DNA of 64,000 nt, from NCBI RefSeq assembly GCF_000715075.1, contig NC_134082.1, positions 57,623,466 to 57,687,465 on the forward strand. The letters are read 5' to 3'. A program made the translations under genes and the position numbers. The notes beneath the pieces are model-generated. The model made no database searches. It was not told where the DNA came from and was given only the letters and a program-made list of their open reading frames with translations. This stretch comes from Nicotiana tabacum. Its lineage: Eukaryota > Streptophyta > Magnoliopsida > Solanales > Solanaceae. This document shows, in pieces, positions 10,851 through 22,930 of the stretch (within the stretch, counting starts at the first letter, position 1; each line of letters begins with the position of its first letter).

Positions 10851-13108
10851 TGTTGAAACCCAAATTTTCCCTATATATTTTTAAATATGCATAAAAACCT
10901 TTAAAATATCATATACATTAATATATAAGCATACACAAGGTTTTATAATTTTTTCATAATTTTAAGGATTTAAATTGATTTATTTTCCCCCATTTTTATT
11001 CATAAAATCCCCAATAATTATTTCCCAAATTATTGTTATGATGACTTAGTCATTTAATTCCTATATTTATGCCAAAATATGGTTAATATATTTTTTTTAT
11101 GTATTTTTATAGTTGCATTTGGTATTTTTAGGCTAAATTGCATATAATTGCAATATTAGCCCATTTAATGTATAATCACATTTTTATATGCGTAAAATTC
11201 GTCCCTATATTTTTAAAATGATAAATATATATGTTAAATCATTTTTGGTACATATAATTATTTTTTTTGAAATTTTTTATTACTAATTATAAATTAAATA
11301 GTGAAAATTGGCTATTTAAAATATAGCTAGATTTGGCTTTCAATTGTACCCTAAATTGAACCCAATACCCAGCCCAATTTCAGGCTAAATTACCTGACCT
11401 AGAACCTATACACACTTACCCGACTCAGAACCCATTAGATCATGGCCGTTGATCTTTCAGATCAACGACCCGTATTGTTTCTTTCCTTTGTTAATCCTAC
11501 ACGACTCCTAACCGTAATCATTCTCTACACACTACTGCCCTCAAATCCTCTCATCTCCTCTCTTATCTCAACCTAACACTAACCCCCTTTCAATTTCCTC
11601 CATTCTCTGGTCTTCTCCGATGACCACCCTACGACCCCTAAGCCTCCAATGGCTCCTCCTTTGCCATACTCATCTTTTCTGAGGCCTTCAAAAAAATTCC
11701 GACTTATATCTAGGGTTTACTGTTTTGGCTGTTCAGGGCTGCTCCGGTGTGATTTCAAGCAAAATCACACCGTATTTGTTACGATCTTTGAGTTTCTAAG
11801 CAGGTTCTTCCATCTCTACTTGAGTTTCTTCTGAAACCCTAATTTTTGTTTATATATCCAAGATCTGTGCTATTTTAAATGATTCAAGTTTATTCCTTTT
11901 ATGTTTTACATTGTTCTTGAAATTGTTTTGCAAAAATCATCAATTTCAAGTTGTTTTCACTTTCTTCTAAAGTTAGGATTTTCTCAGAACTTCTTCTACA
12001 CTTTTTTTAAACCGATTTTTTACGTTCAAACTTCTATACTTTGCATATCTCGATTGAATCTATGTTTTTACTGCTTTTTCAACTCGCATATGTTAAAATC
12101 CCTAATATTTCTAGATTTCCTTATTTTGGTTCTATCTATTAGCATGACTACTCGATTCTTGTTAAGCTTCTGTGGTTACCTTGCTACGAATATGTTTTAC
12201 TGAGTTCTTAGCCGATCTTATACCACCTCTATATGATTATATTCATCTTGATTGTTGAAGACTTACCTCTTACTGTCGATATTGTTGACCCTACCTGTTT
12301 GCTACGTCTAGTTGTTTTTACTCTATTTATATGTTGAGTATGGAATTATAACTTACTCTTGATTGATTCTGATTTCATTATTTTATGGTTTAATTGAAAT
12401 ATCTCCTTTTAAACCCTAAATTTCTACCCCGTCTGTTTAAATTAGCTGATTCTCCTACCTTATTTGCTACGGTACTTTATTCTTACTGAATTATTCCCTT
12501 AATAAGAGCTTTTTGAAATTGGCCCTAATTGTCTACCCTATACTTACTGAATTTTAATATTTCTTTATTAGTTGTATACTTCCTTATTTATCACTTGTCT
12601 TAACGTTTGAGTTAATTCCCTTGACTTAAGGGGAGTACTTGTCTTGATTTCCTGATTAACTGATTTTAAGTTCCTTAATTACTAATGAACTTTGATTTTT
12701 TACCTTACTTACTACCTGCTTTCAAACTATAAATACCTTAGTCTTTAATTAACACAAGACACGAACACTCTTGGTTCAAAAAAAACTTTATGCTCTCTTT
12801 TTATGATACTTGTTATTGCTCTAAGTTAGTCGGCTGTAAGCCAAGGCTAACCATTTTGTTCTCCTGTTCTTTCACTTTGCTTAGAGTCTTATTTACTAGT
12901 ATGTTCTGGTTTTAATTCAAAGTTCCAACAATAATATGATTCTCTAATTGTTTTAGTTCATCCTATTTCTAGGTTGCTTCTATTTGAGGCTTTGTTGTGA
13001 AACTTGTAGTTGATGTTTACATTATTAGCAAGTTATATACTTCCCTTATTACCCCTCTGTGTGTATTTGAGCAAGTCTATACCAATTATCACTTACTTGT
13101 TATGTGCT
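10851..13108 (+). mobile_element. 3' LTR of element A, left part
   Basis: Matches 1351 to about 3630 of the 5' LTR, including the TATA box (12728-12735), with many substitutions. It stops at 13108 where element B is inserted and resumes at 43105. The last five bases (GTGCT, 13104-13108) are B's left target duplication. Confidence 0.92.
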
Positions 13109-15074
13109 TGTGAGCACGTGATTTTTTCCCTATATATGAATTATTCCCAAAAATTCAAACAAAATGATTTTTCTTGAATTTACAACTTCTGTGAATTTTA
13201 TGGCATTTTCTGGTAACTGTTGCATTTTATTTGTGCATTTTTAATTCATATAAAAAATATATAAAAATACATTTGCATTTAGGATTTAATTTCATATTTT
13301 TAGTATTAATTAGGGGATAAATTGTTTTTAGAATAAAATATGAAAAATAACAAAAATAGTTCGCTTTCGCATTTTATTGTTTAATTGTGAAATCGTCACG
13401 AAATAGTTTTTAAAAACAATTTTAGGCATTAATTAGTTTTAGTTTAATTGATTAGTTTAATTTTGCATCTTTATAAAAATAAATTAAAAAAATAAAAAAT
13501 TAAATATAAAATGACAAAGTGGAAAGCAAAAAGGAAATAAAAGTATTTGAAAAGAAAGCAATTAAAAAAAACGAAGGTTGTTTAATGAAAATTAGAACTG
13601 GGCCATTTTTAACCAGCCCAAGTCAGCACCCACGCCCAACCCCAAGATCGGACCATTCCCAGGCCCAATTTCCCTATACCCGATCCAGTTCCTAAACTAG
13701 CCGAACGACATCGTTTGGTTTGGGATTTAATCTCAGCCATTGAGTGCTTATGATCCAACAGTCCAGATGTGTTCCATCCTTTTAAGTAAAATTGTAATAA
13801 TTCACTTTACAAATTCAGAGACCAAACCTTCCATCCTCGTACTCACCACCACCCACCGTCAGACCGCCATGGTTTCGCCATCCTCCGCCGTCCGCCGCCG
13901 GCCGGAAATCGCCTCTGCCGGCGGCGAAGCTCCAAATGACCCAAAAATTTCAGCACCAGCTCTCATTTTCCTCCTATTTCCAACCCCCATAACCATCTTC
14001 CTCGAATCACAACCCAACTTCTCGAATATTCGTTCGAAGTTCAGATCCAAATCACAAACTCGCCCAAACCGGCCCAAATTTACATCACACAATCCTCAGA
14101 CCCCCCTCACCCCTAATCCCTAACCAAAATCCCTCGAATATTAGTGAAACTCAACGAATTGCAGATCTAGGGTTCATGGGTCGAGCCTGTTTTGGGAGGT
14201 TTTGAAGTCATTTGATGTTTGGTTAATGCTATATGCCTATTTTTGATGAAATAGGCAAATAACATCAACGAGAAATCAATTTCGACAAGGCGGCCTTATG
14301 GAGTCCGAATTCAGTGAGTGTTTCTTTTTGTTTTTTATCTTTTTTCTTTTTTGTTTTTTGTTGTTTTCATGAGTTGTGGTTCTTGATAGTTTAATTAAAT
14401 TTTGCTTTAAGTTTCTGCGTAATTCTATTTTTAGTCTAGCTTAATAATACAATTGTCATTTTATTTCTGTTAGAATAAATGTTAGGAATAATTGTGATTA
14501 CGCATTTTTTAATCATAGTTTGTTTTCAATCTCTATATTAATTCTTTATTCGAGATTAATTATGTTTTGGGTCCTTATGTGTTTTTTGATTTGGTGTTCA
14601 AAGGTTTTGCTGATTGTTGTTCGGTTATTTTAGTTCATCTTTGGCTTCAGTTTGATTAGTCGTCTAACTAGTTCTAATTAGTTTAGTTTGTTTTGGTTTG
14701 ATTAAGACTGAATTGGAATCTTTGGGAGACTATAATCGATTTGTAGTTAGGCTAACAGAGGGTTTGAGTCATTTAATTAGGGGTTTGAAGCTTAGCTTGG
14801 TTGGGTAGTAATTTCAGGGAGGAAATAAGGCTAGTTTAGGCATGGAAAAGGGTAGTTTTATTAAGAATAGTAATTTCAAAACCAAGATACGGGTAGTATA
14901 GGTAAAAGAACACCCTAGGGCCTTCTAGAATAGGACTTTAGTGTAGATTTCAGTAAACTTAGGGCACTAACTTGAGAAACAAGGCAGAAATTGAAGGACT
15001 AATAGGTGAAATTTGAAATTAAAAGAGGAAAAATGTGTGAGTGTCATCTAGAACATTCTACCCTATTTTTTGCA

Positions 15075-15081
15075 TATAAAA
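15075..15081 (+). promoter_or_regulatory. Candidate LTR TATA box (element B)
   Basis: TATAAAA followed by GGCAACC, kept at 41188-41194 in the 3' LTR. Use is inferred. Confidence 0.5.
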
Positions 15082-16881
15082 GGCAACCCCAATGCCTTCA
15101 TGGAGGGGGAGACACCCCTGAAAAAATTCCCCAAAGTTTGGGGAAGCCATCTAACTTCCCCCCCCCCCCCCAAGGAAGCTCCTCTCTGATTTTTCCGATC
15201 TGAACTTGAAGTTCAGAACATTCAAAATTTCCAAAAAAAAAAAACAACAGAAAATCTAATAGAAAAAACAAAAAAAATATAGTTACTATTCCATTGGAAT
15301 TTTCAGTTCAATTTCCAGTTTCCTAGTTCAAACAAAGTCTGATAAGCTGTGGTTTCAGAGAAATTTGAGATGGTTTCGCATGAGATTATGTCCAATTAAG
15401 CTAAGTTTGATTGAGCTTGGGTCTGGTTGAAAGTGTCGAGTTCATTCTGAGTGATTTTCAAGGTTATTTGGTCTGTTTTGAAGTTGATTCAAGTTGATCC
15501 ATCACTTCGTCTGATTTTCAAACTTCTTTCTGGGCTATACTTCGATTTTCTAGGCTGTGTATTTGTTGTTGTTTGGTTATCTCAAAGTGTTGTTGCCTGT
15601 TATCCACTACTGCTGATCTTTTCTTCTTCTTTGGATCTTCATATCCAGGTACATGACTCGAGATCTCATGGCTGTAACTTCACATGATTAGAACATGAAA
15701 TAAATTGAGATTGGTTCTATTGTTGTAAATTCACTACTCCAGTTAGCTTTGTTATATTTGAAATGTTCTCTATTGTGTTTTTTTTGTAGTAATTCGTTGA
15801 CTGTAATTGGACTTAGACATCAGCTTAATTGTGAGGATAAAATTAGTTCGGGTAATCATTTGAACTAGATTCGAATAGAGTTTGTTGTATCTCTTGGACT
15901 GCAATGGGACTGTATGAACAAATGGACTTTTAAAGTGAATTGGTTGTCTAAACTTGTTTTAAAATTCTGAAATTAGACAGTAGGCTGCAGTTTGAAAAGG
16001 CACGTTTCGTGATTAACTCAGTATGTTATCTAATTCAAGTGGATTGTTAGGCTAGTTACAATAGATATTTTCATTGGGCTGAGTTAATTCGATTATGGTT
16101 TCGTACAATGCAATTGGTAAGATCAAAAGGAAGGCTAACGTAAGAATTAGTTCTGCGTATTAATGCAGTGACATAGGCTAATCGTTCTAGTATTGTTGCT
16201 TCAGCCCGTCAATTAGTAGACTGTTTAGAATTTTAGACAAGTAGTCACCGCTGTGGTAGGGAACTGGACATTGATCGTAGCCGCCGAAGGTATATTTGTT
16301 TTGCTGGGACTCGATCCCAAGCTAGAAACACCACAGTTGTCTAAGTCATCATCCGCTCATGTTGGGCTTCAACTTTTAGCTAACCTGGTATAATTCAATG
16401 TAATATTAAGTAGGTTTGTTTTTTTTCAGAGATAAATAAGAATAGAAATCGTAGTCTCTTTTAGGTTGGCCTTTTAAATAAAAAATGAGACGAGCCTCGC
16501 CAAATAAAACTACAAATTGCGGGGCCCTCAATAAATATTGTCTTAATTTCTTAAAATTCGGGATGGGCCGTTTAGCGAATTTCACGGCCTTCCCTAAAGA
16601 TAATATGCGTTAGATTCTTTAGGCACGATTTTAATAAAATTATCTTCTTAAACTCGAGTGCACATCGATGCGACCCAAATCCAAGTCTCAACGAAGTCGA
16701 AATGTGTTAACAACCACGGGTGCATTGATTGCGACGTGGTTCGAGACGCATTTTCACGACGTTGCACCTCTTTTAAAATAATAACAAAAGTGGTTTACGG
16801 ATAAAGGGCACATAAGCTAGCATGTATTAAAATCAGATAAAATCAAATACAACAGTTGAGCGACCGTGCTAGAACTACGGA

Positions 16882-16912
16882 ACCTGGGAATGCCTAACAC
16901 CTTCTCCTGGGT
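16882..16912 (+). promoter_or_regulatory. Conserved LTR-end hairpin (element B, 5' LTR)
   Basis: ACCTGGGA (16882-16889) pairs with TCCTGGGT (16905-16912), two G-T pairs, around a loop with TGCCTAACACCTTC. In the 3' LTR (42864-42894) the right arm is TCCCGGGT, which turns one G-T pair into G-C. A's LTRs have the same loop on a different stem. Confidence 0.65.
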
Positions 16913-17126
16913 CAACAGAATTCCTTACTCGGATTTCTGGTTTGTGGACTGTTGACAGAGTCATATCTTTCCTCGGTTCAGGATACAACCGGTGACTTGG
17001 GACACCATTAATCTCCCAAGTGGCGACTCTGAAATCTTGATAATAAATCTCATTCTGATTATCCTTTAATTGGAAAAACTCCTTTATGCCCTCGCAGGTG
17101 TAGTGAAAAAGGAGGTGTGACAGCTC

Positions 17127-17144
17127 TGGCGACTCTGTTGGGGA
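17127..17144 (+). other. Primer-binding site of element B
   Basis: TGGCGACTCTGTTGGGGA, four bases after the LTR end. Same type as A's PBS. Confidence 0.85.
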
Positions 17145-18202
17145 AATAAACCCAGAATCTCTGGTTCATGGTTTAAGAATTAGACCTTAGAATAATTGTT
17201 GTGTTGGCTTTATCTGATCTCCTTACATGTTTCATGCTAAATGTGCTAAATGCTTTACTGCTTTGATATTATCTGAATTGTATATAAGCTGTGCCGAAAC
17301 CCTTCTCAATTCACCTCTGGGGATGTGCTTACTGGTTGAGACTCCCTATTCTGTTAGTGTCATACCCTGAAATAAAAATAGGCTCGGATAAGTTGCAAAG
17401 CCGGACGATCTCGCGGGTCCCCGGTACGCTGCCCCCTCCTCGACTCGAGTTGTCCGCTCGAGTGCACTGTTTAGAACACATACCTAGGTTTTGAACCTAG
17501 AATAACTTGACTTCATGCCGGATTCCTAGTAGGAGCGCATAATTGCATCATGCTGCATTTGACTTAGGGGACTCAACACATGCGTTGGGTCCGTCTAGGA
17601 CTAGCAGCCTGAAATGAAAAGACCACCCTGCTGCATCCTACTTGTTCTGTACATATAATTGTTTCAAACCAGCATGTTGACCGGATTTTGAATCTCGGGA
17701 ATGTTGGGAAAATTGAGAAAAAGAGGAAAAGAGAAAAAGAGAGGAATAGCAGTTAGGGAGTTAATTGATTATTTTAGAAAAACCAATGACCAAATACTGT
17801 CGAAACTCTACCGAAATTTTGAGAAAATGGAAAAAGGAAAATATTTTATTTTAATAGTTTGTTTTACTAAAAAGCAATGGAAAAATAGAAAAAGAGTCTT
17901 TTATTTTTAGAAAGTTGTTTGTTGAAAAAGAAAAGAAAAAGAGTCTTTGTTTTAGTTTGGGAAAAAATAGGTTGTTTATTGTTTGTTGAAAATAAAAAAG
18001 AAAAGGAAAGTCGTTATTTTGTCTTGTTTTCAAAAATAGAAAAGGAAAAATAGTTTGTCTTGCCATGGAAAATGAAAAGAAAGAGCCTTGTTTTCAAAAA
18101 TATAGTTAGTTTCTTTGCCCGAACTACGCAGGTTTGATTCTCACGGGGCGTGAGATACGTAGGCAACCCCCATCGGGTCCAACCTCCCCTTTTCAAAAAA
18201 TA

Positions 18203-18254
<52 letters not shown>

Positions 18255-18539
18255 ATTTTCGTCGTAAATAAGTTAGGTGATGCTGTTTTTGTTAAAAATA
18301 GCCAAATATTCCCGAAAGGGACGCTAGAAGGCTGACTTTGCAAAGACGGCCATTTTTGGTCATTTTGATTTTTGATTGGTTGACTCTCACAACCTTAAAA
18401 TCTTCGTTCTTGGGAGTGCTGAAAGGCCGTGTTTGAAAACCGAGTCTGTCATTTTAAATTTGGAAAAGGAAATAGTTAATTTTGTTTTGAGTCAAATAAA
18501 GTTTTGTTTTTGATTAAATCACCTTAATAAATGTGCAGG
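17145..18539 (+). other. Leader of element B: hairpin, A-rich tract, hairpin module 3, (AT)22
   Basis: No gene. Hairpin at 17443-17463: ACTCGAG and CTCGAGT closing TTGTCCG, the partner of A's 6255-6277. An A/G-rich tract covers 17701-18110. Two-hairpin module copy 3 is at 18121-18182: TCTCACG (18139-18145) with CGTGAGA (18149-18155), then ACCC (18166-18169) with GGGT (18175-18178). A perfect (AT)22 microsatellite is at 18209-18252. The leader ends in TGTGCAG just before the ORF1 start, an acceptor-like sequence also seen in A. Confidence 0.7.
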
Positions 18540-20587
18540 ATGAGCACGATGCAAAACGAATCTTTCTCAATAATGACTAAAATCCCTTTCGAGTTGCGGC
18601 TGTGGTGGAACGATTTAGGCAACGAAGGACAAGACGATGTCAAGAAATATCTGAAAGGTCTTACGAGTTTGTTGGAAATCAAGCCTCGGGGTGATATTAT
18701 TAGAGCGTTGGTCACTTGTTGGGACCCAACGCACAATGTCTTCCACTTCTCAGATTTTGAGCTCACCCCAACTCTGGAGGAAATCGCCGGGTACCTCGGA
18801 AATGCTGAGGTTCTGTTAAGAGGAAAATATCTGGTTGCTCCAAGAGCCCTCACGGTGCATCGGTTTTTAGACTCATTAAAGATACCCAGGACAGTCCATA
18901 ATCTAGATTAGGCAAAAGGCTTCTGCACTCTGCGCTTCATATACGACAGGTATGCCCACGTGGGAGTGTTTCACAAGACGAACATCAAGTTATGCAGTAA
19001 AAATAACCGTCAAAAATGGGATGAGCACAGACGGGTGGCTTTCATGATAACCTTTTTGGGCCTCTTGGTGTTCCCAAGGAAAGATGAGAATATTGATATA
19101 AAAGTAGCTGGGGTCGTCAGTACCTTGCTTACTCAAGATGAAAGCACTCTTGCGCCTATGATCGTGTCTGACATTTTCCGAGCTCCCACTGCCTGCAAAG
19201 CCGGAGGCAATTTTTTTGAGGGGTGTAACTTGTTGTTGCAAATGTGGATGACCGATCATCTATGCCATCGTTCCCAGCTCTTGAGTTATGGTTCGTCTGA
19301 CAAAACCTGTATAGGAGAGTTTTACACAAGGAGTGACGGGGTTAGTCTGCCTGAAGGAGTAACAGCGTGGATATCATACTTTTGTACTCTCACGGACAGT
19401 CAGATACAGTGGACATTGGATGGTTGCCTGTTGAAGAAATCATATACATGCCAGTAGCTAGGTCGCATTTTCTTTTGATGGGACTTAAGAGCATCCAACC
19501 TTATGCTCCATGTCGGGTTTTGAGACAACTCGGGAGATGCCAAATAGTTCCACGGGAGGAAGATCTTAGTGCTCAAGTAATTGAGATTGGCCCTGACGGA
19601 CAGTTTCCCGAGGCAAAAGTCCGCGGGATTTGGAATGAATGTCAATATCTACAAGCAAATACTTGTGTGCAGGATCAGGCCAAAGGAGAAATGTCGCTAG
19701 AATACCTCGCATGGTACAGAAGAGAACTTGAGCATCAGAGGCCAGCTAAAAGACCCCACATCCAGGATTTCACGGAATCATCACACGAAAAATCGGGTTG
19801 GCTAGCAAAAGAAGAAGGCTATCAGGCTGAAATCGGCAAGTTGAAACAAAAGATTGGAGCTCTGAAATTTGAGAACAGTGTGCAAGTTGCTGCTGATCAG
19901 GGAGAATAGAACAGGTTGGCCCAATAAAATGAGGCACTTAGGGCCCAAATCCAGCAAATGAGGATAGCTGCCAATAACCAACAAAGGAGCCGGTCGGACG
20001 AGCGGTTGATAAAAGGGTTGAAAAAGGAAATCAGTGAGTGCCGGGATGAGCTGGAAAAATCCGAAGGCACCATAGCGGGACTCCGGGCACAGTGGGTAAA
20101 AATAACAGAAGAACGCACCCATTACATGCAACAATTAAAGAAGGATCATGAAAAGACCATTGCTAGTCTGAAAAGAAAAGTGGTCACCCTTGAGGATAAG
20201 GCAGCTAAGCAAGCTAAAGCTTTTGAGACCGAAAGTGGACACTGCTATGACTTACTGGCCCGAATGGAAGTAGAAATACAACAGCTGTAGGATCAGCATC
20301 TTCAGGATTCTCATGTGTTGGAGGCTCGCAATAATCAAGTAAGGCGATTGCTTATAGAAAAGGGTCGAACAAGAGACAGGATTGAGACCATTGCCCACGC
20401 CATCCTTAGGAGATGTCGGGCATGTGAAGACATGACCCGCACTACCTTCTTCTCGGCAGTGATGATTTATGTCAAGCGAACCATGTATGAGCTGGAGCAA
20501 CTTGAAAGGGATTTGGCACCTAAGCCCGCGGCGAGGCCGAACGATGCCCCGCGGGCACCCATTTTTGAAGCACTAATGTATTCATAG
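18540..20587 (+). pseudogene. ORF1 of element B (extra ORF upstream of gag)
   Basis: About 680 codons from ATG 18540, chosen because A's ORF1 starts at the equivalent place. The N-terminal 280 residues hold the conserved segments also seen in A, including W-D-P, F-x-F and E-L-T-P-T-L-E-E-I, a pattern like the plant mobile domain. From about 19800 on the protein is rich in K, E, Q and L and looks like a long coiled coil. Broken by stops at 18909, 19907, 20288 and one near 19925, and by a frameshift near 19360. Function unknown; extra ORFs before gag are known for Ogre elements. DUF7745 is my recollection of the family name, not a search result. Confidence 0.8.
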
Positions 20588-20747
20588 ATCGAGTATGTAT
20601 TTTCCATTTTAGAGTTTGTTGTTTGTCAGTCTGTTTTCTTTTTGCGTTCAAGTATGCTAGTATGTTCCGAGTCTGTATTTGAGTTTAGTTGGAGTCTGTT
20701 ATTTTCCATTTCAGAATTTGTTCCTTTATTTTGGCACTTATTTTCAC

Positions 20748-20812
20748 GAACTACGCCTGGTCTGATTCGTGCGGGGTCATGATACGTAGGCACTCTCCAT
20801 AGGGTTCGACCG
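20748..20812 (+). other. Two-hairpin module, copy 4 (between ORF1 and gag)
   Basis: GAACTACG start. Hairpin 1: TCGTG (20767-20771) with CATGA (20778-20782), one G-T pair. Hairpin 2: ACTC (20792-20795) with GGGT (20802-20805). It sits 160 bp after the ORF1 stop. Confidence 0.7.
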
Positions 20813-20814
20813 TA

Positions 20815-20995
20815 AACAAATGAAGAGAGAAAGAAAGAAGAAAAACAAGAGAGGATGGAAAAAGAATAAGAAAAGAGAAGATCAGAAAAACAAGAAAGGA
20901 ATAAAATAAAGGAGGAAGGAAAGGGAAAAGGAAAAAGGAGAAAAGAAAGAGAGAAAAGAAAGAGAAAAGAAAATAAAAGAAAAGAGAAATCTTAC
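20815..20995 (+). repeat. Polypurine (GA-rich) tract before gag
   Basis: About 180 bp almost wholly A and G on the plus strand, lacking a fixed unit. A similar tract follows pol at 28584-28769 and a looser one precedes ORF1. Minus-strand open frames rich in F, S and L through these tracts are artefacts. Confidence 0.75.
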
Positions 20996-21221
20996 AGTTG
21001 GAACTAAGGAAATGCCGGGATGACGCATGCAGTCGAACAAACGCATAATAGAAATGGTTAATTGTATAGATGCATTCATGCCCAATGTGCGGTTATCGAA
21101 TCTGTTAAAACCTAACCGTTAACGAAATTGTTGTCTAAATGTGTGAGTCCAGGTAGGTGGTTAGTTGTTTGGCATACTGGCAACTCATCCATACAACACC
21201 CGGTCTAAAGATAAAGCGAAC

Positions 21222-22930
21222 ATGACTGGCCCGGAATCTGATACGAGTATTGTTGACCCATCGAAAGAAGTAGAAGAAATGGACGTTCATGCAATGAGGG
21301 AAGAAATGTATAAGTTGAAACAACAGATGGCTGAAATGTACCAAGCCTGGGCGAAGGGGCATCCACCGCCAATTTATCCCGCTATCCCCGCTTATATCCC
21401 ACCATTAGCTCAGCCTCGGGAGCCACCCACTGTGAATTCATCTCCAGCATTTCCACTTTACCAACAATGCCAAGGCACCACTTCTTATACATCACAGGCT
21501 CCTCCATCCAAACAAGTCTCATACCCTCTTCCACCAATCACTCCCGTTTTTGTGGCACCTCCGCCTGCTACCCTACACCGATCCCCCAATGTACCTCTGT
21601 TCCAAACGCATGACAACCAGTATTACCCCCCTGAGCCTACCTTCAAAGTTACAGAACCCTACTCTTATACCCCTCATCTTGATCTCACGGTAGACACTGA
21701 GAAGCCGCCCAAAAACCCTGAGCAGGAGGAGATGATCAGAAAGGTCAAAAGCCTGGAGCAATCATTCCGAGACATGAGGGGGTTAGGGGGCCAAGTAAGT
21801 GTGGCCTATAAAGATTTATGTCTGTTCCCAGATGTTCAGTTACCGGACGGGTTCAAGATACCTAAGTTTGATTTGTACGACGGGCATGGCGACCCGGTAG
21901 CACATTTAAGGGGATTATATAGCAAGATGAGGGGAGCAGGAGGGAGAGATGAATTGCTGATGGCATATTTCAGCCAAAGTTTGAGCGGATCGGCGTTGGG
22001 ATGGTACACTAGACAAGACCATTGCAGGTGGTACACTTGGGATGACTTGGCCCAAGCCTTTGCCTGTCAGTTTCAATACAATCTTGAAATCATCCTAGAT
22101 CGACTGTCATTGACAAAGATCGAGAAGAAGCCCGGTGAGAGATTTTGAGAATATGGGTTCCGTTGGAGAGAGCAAGCGGCAAGGGTTGACCCTCCGATGA
22201 AAGAGAGTGAAATGGTTGATTATTTCTTGCAGGCTTTGGAGCCCACCTATTTTGGTTATTTGGTGTCAGCAGTGGGCAAGTCCTTTAATGAAGTCGTGAA
22301 AATGGGAGGCATGGTTGAGGAGGGACTCAAATCCAATAAGATCATGAGCTATTCAGCAATCAAAGCAACTACCCAAGCCATTCAAAACGGCACTGGGGTG
22401 TGCTTGGGAAGAAGAAGAAAGAAGAGGTTGCAACTGTCGAATCCGGAGTATGGTCCAGGACTAGAAACCCTTCACCCTATTACAACCAACCCAGACCCCA
22501 CCACCCAAATTATCCGTATACCCCATATGGCCCTCCTCAATACTATTATCCACCATCAGAGCCACACTTTTCCGTTCATCATGCCCAAACTTATACCCAT
22601 CCTCTGGCTCACGCGCAATGGCGTGCGCCGGCTACCCAAAACATATACCCAACACCACAAAACACATATCCACACCCGAGGACTTATAGGCCAGGATTCG
22701 GCTTCCACCCAAACCAAGTTTTCAGAAACGAGAGAATACAGAAACAAAAAACATTCACTCCGCTGGGAGAATCCTATACCACTCTTTTCCACAAACTGAG
22801 ACAGGTAGGCCTGTTGAACCCGGTTGAGGCCAAAATGCCAAATCCCCTTCCTAAAAATCTGGACCATTCAGTGAGTTGTGAGTATTGTTCGGGGGCTCCC
22901 GGACATGATACTGAGAATGTTGGAAATTGA
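21222..22930 (+). pseudogene. gag of element B
   Basis: Likely start ATG 21222, in the frame that leads into the capsid. Order: acidic N-terminus with a short M/K/Q-rich helix, a Pro-rich linker (about 21360-21660), then the retrotransposon gag capsid region (about 21830-22390) with the D-G-H-G-D-P and A-L-x-W-Y motifs. A Tyr/Pro/His-rich region follows (22460-22720), then a degraded zinc-knuckle-like C-x2-C near 22876. Stop TGA at 22146 interrupts the capsid; the frame shifts near 22390. Gag normally forms the cytoplasmic particle that packages element RNA. This copy cannot make it intact. Confidence 0.82.

Larger units (their letters stand above)
13109..17122 (+). mobile_element. 5' LTR of element B (4014 bp)
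   Basis: Pairs with 31307-31720 plus 39770-43104. Two segments present here are missing from the 3' copy: about 13797-13935 (GC-rich) and about 16205-16340. Open frames such as 13740-14123 fall partly in the first of these and are not conserved. It contains a TATA box at 15075, a C homopolymer near 15160, and the conserved end hairpin at 16882-16912. Confidence 0.92.

Noticed and set aside
13740..14123. 127-codon open frame in B's 5' LTR
   Set aside because: Part of it is missing from the 3' LTR, and it sits upstream of the TATA box; no motif.
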